Below, in pieces: positions 25,810-33,742 of a DNA stretch of 64,000 nt. A model generated the notes under the pieces. The model had not been told where the DNA came from. It did not search any database and worked only from the letters and a program-made list of their open reading frames with translations. Each line of letters begins with the position of its first letter. Within the stretch, counting starts at the first letter, position 1. The stretch lies in NCBI RefSeq assembly GCF_002975405.1, contig NZ_PCPS01000003.1:186001-250000 (forward strand). Direction: 5' to 3'. Origin of the DNA: Arthrobacter sp. MYb229 (GTDB lineage Bacteria; Actinomycetota; Actinomycetes; Actinomycetales; Micrococcaceae). The translations under genes and the position numbers were made by a program.

Positions 25810-25841
25810 GACGTCTTGCAACCTAAGGGTTGTGAGACGTC
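25810..25841. repeat. Imperfect palindrome with GACGTC ends
   Basis: GACGTCTTGCAACC and GGTTGTGAGACGTC are 14-bp arms with two mismatches around TAAG. The TGTGAGACGT word also occurs near 17988. The structure resembles abutted IS ends or an excision scar, but I cannot assign a family. Confidence 0.45.
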
Positions 25842-26105
25842 CCGCCAGAGCACGCAGGCCTGTTCGCTGAACCGCGACTATTCAGCACTTTCAATTCTTG
25901 CAACTATGTCTTGTAAACGGTCCCGAGGAATCACGTACATGACCTCCGTTGCGAGACATATTTAAGCTGATGCCCAACGACTTGCTAGATGCGCTTAGAA
26001 AGCAGCTGGACGATCCAAAAAAGCAATCCCGATTCGGCACTGTCCACTTTTTCATTCAAGCTATCTCGCGATTCAAGCTTGCTTAGCCGAAACCTTAAAT
26101 CACGC
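25842..26105. other. Right border of the accessory island
   Basis: No convincing gene. A 20-codon minus-strand frame (25878-25940, M-Y-V-I-P-R-D-R-L...) has a GGAGG only two bases from its ATG and could be the leftover start of a lost gene. Nothing else is recognisable. Confidence 0.35.
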
Positions 26106-26654
26106 CTACCAAGGTGGACGGTATTCAAAGGGAGGGTCTTCGCCCACCCGTCCGTCGATCGCCTCGCGCAGCAGATCCGCGTGACCGGTATGCCGGCCGT
26201 ATTCCTCGATCACATCGCAGATTAATCGTCGTACGCTCGCGTGTTTTCCCTCGTATTCCAAGGCAGAGGGCGCATCTAGTTCACCCGCGGCAACTACCTG
26301 TGCCTGAACCTCCCTGCTCCTAAGCACGGCTTTGTCGTAGCGCGCATAAAGCGCTTCCGGGTTCTCTTCGGCGTTCACCGCGAACTGGTCGCGCCCCTCG
26401 GCAGAGAATTCAAGCACGATCTCCGGTTGTCCGCGGGCGATCAAGTAGGCAAAGTTTTCATCTTCGACTACCGCCAGATGCTGCAGCAGTCCACCGATGC
26501 TCAGATCGCTGCTCGGCAGCCTCGCCGCTAGTTGCTCGATGTCCAGTCCGTCGGCCTTATACCTGAAGGTGGTGCGCAACCGGTCGAGCATGCCGAGCAG
26601 GTGCGCTTCCTCGGTGCCGTCCATTGGCGGCTCCCAGGGAGGGAAGTTTTCCAT
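26106..26654 (-). CDS. DinB-family protein (DUF664)
   Basis: The 182-residue protein has the four-helix DinB fold typical of actinobacterial DUF664 proteins, which are thought to be metal-dependent thiol (mycothiol) transferases. The three ligand positions are visible: QHLAVVEDENF (first His), and IEEYGRHTGHADLLREAIDG with the two closing histidines. AGGAG lies before ATG 26654. Divergent from the next gene by 77 bp. Substrate unknown. Confidence 0.88.
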   Translation of the reverse strand: MENFPPWEPPMDGTEEAHLLGMLDRLRTTFRYKADGLDIEQLAARLPSSDLSIGGLLQHLAVVEDENFAYLIARGQPEIVLEFSAEGRDQFAVNAEENPEALYARYDKAVLRSREVQAQVVAAGELDAPSALEYEGKHASVRRLICDVIEEYGRHTGHADLLREAIDGRVGEDPPFEYRPPW

Positions 26655-26731
26655 GGTGTACTCCTATGCAGGATGTGTGAGTTGGCGTACCAAACTGGTT
26701 TCGCCGGCCCATGAATTGAATAATTAGAAGT

Positions 26732-27631
26732 ATGCCCCTAACCGCCACAGCTTTGGAAGCCCCGCACTGGATGCAGCGTGCCGCCGCGCATGAGGTCCGT
26801 GCTCGGGCCTTTGGCGAACCATTTGTGCAGCGCAGAATGACCGGGGCCAAACATCCCATCGAGGATTTCCTTTTCACCTACTACACGCAGAAGCCAGGCC
26901 AGCTCTACCGTTGGCACCCGGGCGTTGGCGTGGCGCTGCTCGGCGAGCAGGCCCACGAACGAGAAGATTGGAAGTTCTACCGCAGCGTGGAAGCCCCGGC
27001 AGGACCGGGGGTAGAACTCGATCTTGAGAAATTCTCCCAGTCACGGGCCAGGGTGATCGAATTTGCCCGCATCCTGCTGCGCAATACGGTACAGAAGCCG
27101 GCGAATTTCTCCTGCTTCGGATTGCATGAATGGGCGATGGCCTACAAGTCCGAGGTCAACGGGATACGCCACGAATACCTGCCGCTTCGCCTCGGCGCGA
27201 CGGGCACGGACGAGGTCGTGGAAAACCATAAGATCCGTTGCACGCATTTTGATGCCTTCCGTTTCTACACTCCGGAGGCGGTGCCGCTCAACGAGCTGCA
27301 GCCAACCCGTGAGACGCAACGCGACCTCGAACAGCCGGGCTGCCTGCATGGAAATATGGACCTGTATAAATGGGCCTACAAGTTGAGCCCGGCAGTTCCC
27401 AGCGATCTGGTCATGGACTGCTTTGAACTGGCGTGGGATATCCGCACCATGGACATGCAAGCTTCGCCCTATGACCTTGGGGATTGGGGCCAAGAGCCGA
27501 TCCAAATCGAGACTCCGGAGGGCAAGGCGCACTATGTGCGTCTGCAAAAGGAGTTCGCCCTGCGGGCGGAGAAGCTGCGGATGGAACTATTGCAGGTGGT
27601 GCTCAGCCTGCCAATTGCCTCGGAACGCTAG
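26732..27631 (+). CDS. Conserved actinobacterial protein, often named 3-methyladenine DNA glycosylase
   Basis: The 299-residue protein has the hallmark HPIEDFLFTYYTQKPGQLYRWHPG near the N-terminus and a FSCFGLHEWAMAY motif in the middle. Homologues across actinobacteria are commonly labelled 3-methyladenine DNA glycosylase, but I see no helix-hairpin-helix or other glycosylase motif, so the name should be treated as unproven. The several conserved His, Asp and Tyr residues suggest an enzyme. A TAATTA box five bases before ATG 26732 and no Shine-Dalgarno suggest a leaderless message. Confidence 0.75.
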   Translation: MPLTATALEAPHWMQRAAAHEVRARAFGEPFVQRRMTGAKHPIEDFLFTYYTQKPGQLYRWHPGVGVALLGEQAHEREDWKFYRSVEAPAGPGVELDLEKFSQSRARVIEFARILLRNTVQKPANFSCFGLHEWAMAYKSEVNGIRHEYLPLRLGATGTDEVVENHKIRCTHFDAFRFYTPEAVPLNELQPTRETQRDLEQPGCLHGNMDLYKWAYKLSPAVPSDLVMDCFELAWDIRTMDMQASPYDLGDWGQEPIQIETPEGKAHYVRLQKEFALRAEKLRMELLQVVLSLPIASER

Positions 27632-27664
27632 CGTGTTGAACTAAAAGGGAAGCACAATTGGTTC

Positions 27665-28120
27665 ATGGGACGACTGAAGAATCGGAAGGCGCACACGGGC
27701 CTGGTTTTCGTAGCTCCGCTACTGGCCGGGCTGCTGCTCGCTGGTTGCGCCAGTTCGGCTCCCACCGCGGGCACCTCACCCGTTGGCGCTGACGCAGACC
27801 TCAAGATCAGCATCAGCTTCGAGGGGAAATCCGTCGACAGCGAATACCATCTATCCTGCCGCGGCGCCCAGGCCGCTGATTCCAGTACGCTGCCCGAGTC
27901 GAATGCCGCCTGTGCGTTATTGGCCAAGAATCCCGAAGTGCTCACCCCGCAACGCTCGCCGCAGCAAAGCTGCACCGAGATCTATGGCGGGCCCGCGACG
28001 GCAAGGATCAGCGGAAAATTAGGTGGGAAACAAGTCGATACGAGCTTCGACCGCCACAATGGCTGCGCGATTAGCGAATGGGATGCATTGGCCCCGCTGC
28101 TGGGCGAGGGCATGAAATAA
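27665..28120 (+). CDS. Lipoprotein with subtilisin-inhibitor-like (SSI) domain
   Basis: A lipid-anchored extracytoplasmic protein of 151 residues. The signal ends in the lipobox LLAGC (C28). The remainder shows the SSI pattern: a YHLSCRG strand, an ACALLAKNPEV helix, SCTEIYGGP, SGKLGGKQVDTSFDR and NGCAISEWDAL, with the cysteine pairs expected for the two disulfides. SSI proteins block secreted serine proteases, but membrane-anchored actinobacterial versions have no proven role. The reactive-site loop around CTEIYGGP/DRHNGC cannot be read with confidence. Confidence 0.8.
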   Translation: MGRLKNRKAHTGLVFVAPLLAGLLLAGCASSAPTAGTSPVGADADLKISISFEGKSVDSEYHLSCRGAQAADSSTLPESNAACALLAKNPEVLTPQRSPQQSCTEIYGGPATARISGKLGGKQVDTSFDRHNGCAISEWDALAPLLGEGMK

Positions 28121-28181
28121 CCCGTTATATCCTCCTCTAGATGCCGCCACGGATAGCTCCAGCGACTAGAATAGGAAGACT

Positions 28182-29765
28182 ATGGAGTTCTTCCTGCTGA
28201 TCATCGCGCTGCTGTTCGCCACTATTTTGATTGTCGGGCTGGGTGAGCGCATCAAGCTCCCCTATCCAATCCTGATGCTCATCCTCGCCACCTTGGCCGG
28301 CTTTCTCCCGTTCATGCCTGAACTGCATATCGATCCGGCACTGATCCTGCCCATCTTCTTGCCGCCGTTGCTCTTTGCCACCGCGCAGCGCAGCTCCTGG
28401 TCGGTGTTCCGGCTGCGCTGGAAGGCGCTGATCCGCCTCGCGGTGGTGCTGATCGTGGTAACCGCCGGCGCGGTGGCGGCAACCTCGCTGGCCTTCGCGC
28501 CCTTCCTGTCGGTTCCCTTGGCGATCGCCCTCGGCGCCATCGTCGCCCCGCCGGACCCGGTAGCGGTGGACGCGATTGCGACGAAGGTGAAAATGCCGAG
28601 GAGGCTCACCTCCCTGCTGGAGACCGAGGGACTGTTCAATGACGCGATGGCCATCGTGCTCTTCCAGCTTGCGGTCACCGCCACGCTGAATGGCACCGAG
28701 GTCGGCTTGGATCTCATTCCGAAATTCTTGATCGGTGCGGCGGTGGCCATCATCGTGGGCATCGCCATGGCCTGGATTGTTGGTTGGCTGAACCGCTTCG
28801 TGCCTAACCTGGCGGCGCGCTGCGCGGCAACCTTGGTGGCACCCTACGCCGTCTACATGCTGGCCGAGGAAGTCCATGCCTCCGGCGTGGTCGCGGTCGT
28901 GGTGCTGGCCCTGGAGCTGGGCCGCCGCGACCGTCCGCAGGACTCGCAAGAACGCTTGACCCGGCACGCCTTCTGGGAGGTGCTCGAAATGCTGGCCACC
29001 GGTCTGGCCTTTGGCCTCATGGGCCTGGAGATGAACTCGGTCATCCAGGAAGAGGGCAGCAACCTGCTCGGGTTCATTCCCGGCATCCTTGCCATCTGTG
29101 TCGTAGTGATCCTGGTTCGGACGCTCTGGATGTTCGGCACCTACTATCTGCCAAATGCCCGGCGCGGGATGGAGAAGGTCTCCGCGGCCAAGGATTCGCT
29201 GGTGCTCACCTGGTGCGGCATGCGCGGACTGGCTACCCTTGCGCTCGCCTTGGCTCTGCCGAAGTTCACCGCGGAAGGTGCCCCCATCGAGGGAAGGAAC
29301 TTCGTGGTGGTTGCCGCCTGCTCCGTACTGCTCGCCACCCTCGTGGTCCCGGGGCTGACGCTGCCGATGCTGATGCGGGCGCTCAAGCTGCGAGGCAATG
29401 ACCAGGCCACCAAAAAGGCCCGCCGCGCGCTCGCTCGCCGGGCCGAAGAAGTTGCGGTGCAGACCCTGAAACAGAATCTTGAGCTGCAGCAGCTGCCGGA
29501 GAACTACCGCCACGTGGTCACCCGACGCATGCACGATCTGCACAACATCTTGCTGACCGATCCGGATACGCATGACGCGATCACCGATGAAAAATACACC
29601 CAGTTGCGCGCGGTGATCACCAAGGCCGATGCGATTCAGTCCACGGCGCTGGCGGCGGCCCGCGACGAGTTGCTCCGTGCCCGGCGCGAACCCGGGGTTG
29701 ACCCGCATATGGTTGACCAGATCATGCAGCGCCTCGATATGCGCACGGCCACCTTGGACCGCTAG
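28182..29765 (+). CDS. Na+/H+ antiporter, CPA1 (NhaP/YjcE) family
   Basis: An inner-membrane cation/proton exchanger for pH and sodium balance. The 527-residue protein has about 12 TMs in residues 1-400, with the ion-binding segment APPDPVAVDAIATK and LLETEGLFNDAMAIVLF, both diagnostic of CPA1 exchangers (the conserved ND pair is present), and a cytoplasmic tail of about 130 residues. TAGAAT lies nine bases before ATG 28182, so the leader is very short or absent. Monocistronic, ending at a strong hairpin. Confidence 0.93.
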   Translation: MEFFLLIIALLFATILIVGLGERIKLPYPILMLILATLAGFLPFMPELHIDPALILPIFLPPLLFATAQRSSWSVFRLRWKALIRLAVVLIVVTAGAVAATSLAFAPFLSVPLAIALGAIVAPPDPVAVDAIATKVKMPRRLTSLLETEGLFNDAMAIVLFQLAVTATLNGTEVGLDLIPKFLIGAAVAIIVGIAMAWIVGWLNRFVPNLAARCAATLVAPYAVYMLAEEVHASGVVAVVVLALELGRRDRPQDSQERLTRHAFWEVLEMLATGLAFGLMGLEMNSVIQEEGSNLLGFIPGILAICVVVILVRTLWMFGTYYLPNARRGMEKVSAAKDSLVLTWCGMRGLATLALALALPKFTAEGAPIEGRNFVVVAACSVLLATLVVPGLTLPMLMRALKLRGNDQATKKARRALARRAEEVAVQTLKQNLELQQLPENYRHVVTRRMHDLHNILLTDPDTHDAITDEKYTQLRAVITKADAIQSTALAAARDELLRARREPGVDPHMVDQIMQRLDMRTATLDR

Positions 29766-29768
29766 CAA

Positions 29769-29815
29769 GCAATAGGGTGGCCGGAACCTGCTAATGGTTC
29801 CGGCCACCCTATTGC
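29769..29815. terminator. Bidirectional terminator between antiporter and rlmC
   Basis: A 20-bp perfect stem (29769-29788 with 29796-29815) around a 7-base loop lies between two convergent genes. There is no T-run, so it may work with Rho or simply block read-through. Confidence 0.8.
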
Positions 29816-29829
29816 GCATCTATACGCGT

Positions 29830-30960
29830 TTAGCCTGCGGCGCGTTCGAGACGAACGATCACCTCGTAGTGATTGGTCTGCGGGAACATGTCCATCACCC
29901 GGGCCTGCTTCGCGGTGAATTTGTCCAGCCTCGCGAGGTCCCGGGCCAGCGAAACCGAATTGCAGCTGGAGTACACCACATGCTGCACCGTCGAATCGTT
30001 GAGCCACTGCGCCAACTCGGCCGAAATGCCCCGACGCGGCGGATTGACGATGACCGCTTCCGGCGCCTGCTCGGCGGATAACGCGAATTCGGTGGCGTCC
30101 ATGGCGGTGAACGTTGTGTTCTCCAAGCCCATCTCCTCCACCGCGACCTGCGCCGCGGCCACCGCCTCGGTGCTGGTTTCGATTCCCTGCACCCGACGCC
30201 CGCCTTCGGCGCAGTGCAGCGCGAAGCCGCCCACCCCGCTGTACAGGTCCCAGAGGCTGGCAGGATTCGCATCGGTAATCCACTGGCGCGCCTGGCGGTA
30301 CAGCGCGGCGGCAATCTCGGTGTTCGTCTGGAAGAACCCCTGCGGGCGCAGGTGCATCGGCACGCCATTCAGGCCGAATTCCAAGGTGGTGCGGCGGGTG
30401 AGGATGATTTCTTCTTCACCCTCCAAGACGGCCTTGTGCTCGGGCAGGAAGTTCACCGAAACCACGCTGTGGCGCGGGAGCAGCTCGAGGAATTGAGGCA
30501 GGGAATCGCGAAGGGCCACGAAGTGCTTCTTGGTGCGCAGCACCCAGCGCACCATGACCGCTCCGGTGTCCGAAAGAGTGAGGATGACGTGCTTGAGCTG
30601 TCCCTTGCCCTTGGGCACGTCATAGGGGATGAGTTTCAGTTCCTTGATGAAGCGCTCGATCACCGGGAACAGCGCGCGCAGTTCGGGAGCGCAAACCCCG
30701 CAGTTGCGCAGGTCTACGCCGTGGCCGTCGGCGTCGAGGATTCCGATGGTCGGATTCTCGGTAGTTCCGGAGATCACCATTTTCGCCTTGTTGCGGAAGC
30801 CCGATTCGGAGCTGGCCTGCGGCGGCAAGAATTGCAGGTCGGGGAACTGCGCGAGCGCGGTGGCGCAGTGGTCGGCTTTGGCCTGGAGCTGGTCAACGTA
30901 CGGCACCGTCATTTGGGTGCATGAACGGCAACGTCCGGCGGAGAAGTAAAGGCATTCCAT
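29830..30960 (-). CDS. rlmC: 23S rRNA (uracil-5-)-methyltransferase RlmC-like
   Basis: A SAM-dependent RNA methyltransferase of the RumB/RlmC type that makes 5-methyluridine in 23S rRNA. The 376-residue protein begins with the iron-sulfur-cluster cysteines (C3, C11, C14 in MECLYFSAGRCRSC, the fourth in the CGVCAP segment), has the SAM site DLYSGVGGFALHCA, the NPPRRGIS motif and the catalytic Cys in VVYSSCNSVSLARDL. The short N-terminus without a TRAM domain favours RlmC over RlmD. GGAGG precedes ATG 30960. Confidence 0.9.
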   Translation of the reverse strand: MECLYFSAGRCRSCTQMTVPYVDQLQAKADHCATALAQFPDLQFLPPQASSESGFRNKAKMVISGTTENPTIGILDADGHGVDLRNCGVCAPELRALFPVIERFIKELKLIPYDVPKGKGQLKHVILTLSDTGAVMVRWVLRTKKHFVALRDSLPQFLELLPRHSVVSVNFLPEHKAVLEGEEEIILTRRTTLEFGLNGVPMHLRPQGFFQTNTEIAAALYRQARQWITDANPASLWDLYSGVGGFALHCAEGGRRVQGIETSTEAVAAAQVAVEEMGLENTTFTAMDATEFALSAEQAPEAVIVNPPRRGISAELAQWLNDSTVQHVVYSSCNSVSLARDLARLDKFTAKQARVMDMFPQTNHYEVIVRLERAAG

Positions 30961-31122
30961 GGTGCCTCCAATTTTAGCGAAGAAGTCTGAGCCTGGGGCG
31001 CAAAGAGATTTCGACGGTTATTGACCGCAAATTTTCAGCTTTCCCCGATATGCTCACTAGCAGATCGACATTCGGCAGGAATATCACCGCTACCGTAAAA
31101 CCGCGGATCATTGAAAGGAAAG

Positions 31123-32094
31123 ATGGCACTTCGACACGGGCATTCCACGCAACGACGTGGCTACGCATTGCTAGCGCTCCCCTTGGCCGCCGTACTTGGA
31201 GCTTGCAGCAGTTGCGCTTCTTCAGTCCCCCAAGCGGCCCCCGTCCCGTCGGCCACCTCTTCCAATAGCCCGACAAATTTGCCGGTGCAAAGTCCTGCTG
31301 CTGCTCCCTCCAGCGCGCAGAGCAAGCCATCTGCCGCCACCAGTTCCAGCACCGGCCTGGCAACCAAACCCGCCACGAGCGCGAGCGCCAAGTCGACGTC
31401 GAACCCCGCCGCTTCCCAAGGAAGCGTTGCCCCCTTGTCGAGTGCAGCTTCCTCTGGATCTGCCAGCATCAAGCCGTTGACCCAAAGCGGACCGATCCAT
31501 TCGACCTCAACCACCGCTCTATTTGCGGCGGTTGCCGAAGGCGATGTCGACTCGGTGCGTAAAGCCTTGAAAGACGGCGCCGAGCTGGAAGCCAAAGACG
31601 CACGGGGGAACACTCCGCTGATGCGCGCGGTACTGGACCGCAATCATCAGGTCGCCAAGCTGCTGCTGGCCGATGGGGCGAGTCCTAACGCAAAAAACAA
31701 GTCCCAGGAATCACCATTTCTGCGAGCCAGCGCCTTTGGCCTCGAAGACGTGCTGCGTTCCGCACTGGCCCACGGCGCCGACGTAAACAGCGTCGATCGG
31801 CTGGGCAGCACCGCCTTGTTCGTGGCCAGCGAAGCCGGACAGGTGGAATCGGTTCGTGTTCTGCTGCAGCACGATATCCCGCTGGACAAGGTCAATGATC
31901 TTGGCTGGAGCGCACTGCATGTGACCATCTCCTTGGGCCAGGGCTCGAATAATTCGCTGTCCATAGCCCGCCTGCTCTTGGCCGCCGGGGCTAATCCGCA
32001 CCTGACCGACCCTTCCGGATCCAACGCCTTCGAACTTGCCGAGAAGCGCAACCAGCCGCAGATGCTTTCGGCCCTGCGCAACTCCAGCAAATAG
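31123..32094 (+). CDS. Ankyrin-repeat lipoprotein
   Basis: The 323-residue protein starts with a lipoprotein signal (LLALPLAAVLGAC), followed by a Ser/Ala/Pro-rich linker to about residue 125 and then five ankyrin repeats (for example GDVDSVRKALKDGAELEAKD, RGNTPLMRAVLDRNHQVAKLL, LGSTALFVASEAGQVESVRVLL). It would display a protein-binding surface outside the membrane. ATG 31123 is preferred over the TTG at 31111 because AAAGGA sits just before it. Partner unknown. Confidence 0.88.
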   Translation: MALRHGHSTQRRGYALLALPLAAVLGACSSCASSVPQAAPVPSATSSNSPTNLPVQSPAAAPSSAQSKPSAATSSSTGLATKPATSASAKSTSNPAASQGSVAPLSSAASSGSASIKPLTQSGPIHSTSTTALFAAVAEGDVDSVRKALKDGAELEAKDARGNTPLMRAVLDRNHQVAKLLLADGASPNAKNKSQESPFLRASAFGLEDVLRSALAHGADVNSVDRLGSTALFVASEAGQVESVRVLLQHDIPLDKVNDLGWSALHVTISLGQGSNNSLSIARLLLAAGANPHLTDPSGSNAFELAEKRNQPQMLSALRNSSK

Positions 32095-32108
32095 CGCGGC
32101 GGGTTCCG

Positions 32109-32519
32109 CTACAGGGCATCGACGTAGAACCAGGCTCCGTCTTCCCGCACGAACGAGCTGACTTCGCGCTGGCTGTCCCGATCCTGCCCGAGGCTGTAGT
32201 GCGCCTCGAATTCCACGACTCCACGCGTCGCGGTGGCGCCTCCTGCACGGGTTGCAAGGATGACCAGGCCCAGCCAGCGCATTTGGGCGTCCAGCTCCAG
32301 TTCCTTGGGCCGGGTGGTCTCATGCCAGGTCTCAAGCAAATACCGGCGCAGCCCCAAGGCAAAGGCGCTATAGCGCGAGCGCATCAGCTCTTCTGCGGTG
32401 TCTGGCAGCGCTGACCGGTCGGTCCGTCCGTCATGAAAGGGCTGGCAGCATTGCGCGTAGCTGCGCTGCTCTGCGTCCAATTCACGGCAGGGACAGCGGG
32501 TTTCCTTGGAGTTTTGCAC
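32109..32519 (-). CDS. YchJ-family protein (UPF0225) with N-terminal SEC-C-like motif
   Basis: The 136-residue protein begins with a metal-binding cysteine cluster (CPCRELDAEQ...QCCQPFHDG) and continues with the YchJ core (TAEELMRSRYSAFALG, YLLETWHETTRP, VEFEAHY, SSFVREDGAWFYVDA). Function of the family is unknown. It converges on the ankyrin gene, 14 bp away. Confidence 0.88.
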   Translation of the reverse strand: MQNSKETRCPCRELDAEQRSYAQCCQPFHDGRTDRSALPDTAEELMRSRYSAFALGLRRYLLETWHETTRPKELELDAQMRWLGLVILATRAGGATATRGVVEFEAHYSLGQDRDSQREVSSFVREDGAWFYVDAL

Positions 32520-32738
32520 GTATCCAGCTTACTTGCACGCTCCGGTGACCCAGCCCACGAGCCGAATATCACACGTCTTAATCGCCGCTAAAGCGGTAGT
32601 TGCACACACCCCTGCGTTTTGCGCGTCACATACCCGGTAGACTTGTAAAGCAAGCTCGCGGAGCGCCAAATCCCCCTGGTGTGAGACGGCAACTCCGTGT
32701 GGCATTTAACTTAACCTCGCCAACAGGAGATATGCCGG
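32520..32738. other. Intergenic region with purSQL promoter
   Basis: No gene. CGGTAGACTTG near 32635-32645 contains a plausible extended -10 (TAGACT), but no good -35 pairs with it. I looked for a purine (guanine) riboswitch and saw none. Confidence 0.4.
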
Positions 32739-32990
32739 ATGCCCCGCATCGTTGTAGATGTCATGCTCAAGCCAGAAATCCTTGACCCTCAGGGCAAGGC
32801 CATCGCGGGAGCACTTCCCCGCCTAGGCTTCACCTCCTTCGAAGCTGTCCGCCAGGGCAAGCGCTTTGAACTCACCGTCAACGGCGAGGTGACCGAAGAA
32901 ATCCTCGCCCAGGCGCGCGAAGCGGCGGAGACCCTGCTGTCGAACCCGGTCATCGAGGACGTTGTCAACGTCGAGGTAGTCGAAGACTAA
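32739..32990 (+). CDS. purS: Phosphoribosylformylglycinamidine synthase, PurS subunit
   Basis: PurS bridges PurQ and PurL in the three-part FGAM synthase, fourth step of purine synthesis. The 83-residue protein shows the family pattern ([47 protein letters not shown]). CAGGAG lies about ten bases before ATG 32739. Its TAA overlaps the purQ ATG by one base, giving coupled translation. Confidence 0.96.
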   Translation: MPRIVVDVMLKPEILDPQGKAIAGALPRLGFTSFEAVRQGKRFELTVNGEVTEEILAQAREAAETLLSNPVIEDVVNVEVVED

Positions 32991-33742
32991 TGAGCACAGA
33001 ACTTCCCTTGATTGGCGACTACTCGACGCCAACTTCCGAACTTTCTGGAGCGCGCATCGGCGTGGTGACCTTCCCGGGCACCCTCGATGACCGCGACGCC
33101 GCTCGTGCGGTGCGCGCAGCCGGTGCCGAAGCGGTGCCCCTGTGGCACGCCGACACCGAGCTGCAGGACGTTGACGCCGTGGTGATCCCCGGCGGCTTCT
33201 CCTACGGCGACTACCTGCGCGCCGGCGCGATCTCCCGTTTCGCACCGATGATGTCCAAGATCGTCGATGCCGCGAACTCCGAAGCCAAGCTGCCCGTGCT
33301 GGGCATTTGCAACGGTTTCCAGATCCTCACCGAGTCGCACCTGCTGCCCGGTTCGATGATCAAGAACGACCACCTGAAGTTCCTCTGCCGCGATCAGCTG
33401 CTGCGCGTGGAGAACAACCAGACCGCCTGGACCAACGGCTACGAAGCCGGCCAGGAGATCACCATCGTGCTGAAGAACCAGGACGGCCAGTACGTGGCCG
33501 ACGAGAAGACCCTGGACATGCTCGAGGCCGAGAACCGCGTGGCGTTCAGCTACGTGGGCTGGAACCCGAACGGCTCGCGCCGTTCGATCGCCGGCATCTC
33601 CAATGCGGCGGGCAACGTGGTGGGCCTCATGCCTCACCCGGAGCACGCCATCGAGGCCGGTTTCGGTCCGGATCACCGCGGCACCGACGGTCTGACGTTC
33701 TTCACCAGTGTTTTGACCCACCTCGTTGGAGGCAAGAAGTGA
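32990..33742 (+). CDS. purQ: Phosphoribosylformylglycinamidine synthase, glutaminase subunit PurQ
   Basis: PurQ splits glutamine and passes ammonia to PurL. The 250-residue class I amidotransferase has the oxyanion region [13 protein letters not shown], the nucleophile C107 in GICNGFQ, and the His/Glu pair in LMPHPEHA. It overlaps purS by one base and purL by four (GTGA), so all three are one tightly coupled operon. Confidence 0.97.
   Translation: MSTELPLIGDYSTPTSELSGARIGVVTFPGTLDDRDAARAVRAAGAEAVPLWHADTELQDVDAVVIPGGFSYGDYLRAGAISRFAPMMSKIVDAANSEAKLPVLGICNGFQILTESHLLPGSMIKNDHLKFLCRDQLLRVENNQTAWTNGYEAGQEITIVLKNQDGQYVADEKTLDMLEAENRVAFSYVGWNPNGSRRSIAGISNAAGNVVGLMPHPEHAIEAGFGPDHRGTDGLTFFTSVLTHLVGGKK

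Noticed and set aside
16009-26105. Restriction, abortive-infection or CRISPR system in the accessory island
   Set aside because: No Cas, methylase, helicase or repeat-spacer array; the only defence-like items are the YefM/YoeB pair and the bacteriocin.
28137-29819. 560-codon minus-strand frame opposite the Na+/H+ antiporter
   Set aside because: High-GC shadow frame; its H/Q/G/R-rich product has no domain or ribosome site, while the opposite strand is a textbook CPA1 antiporter.
32520-32738. Purine riboswitch upstream of purS
   Set aside because: The conserved guanine/adenine aptamer loops are not present.
33307-33738. N-terminal extension of the purL frame through purQ
   Set aside because: The extension reads out of frame through an unmistakable purQ; GTG 33739 gives the right PurL N-terminus.
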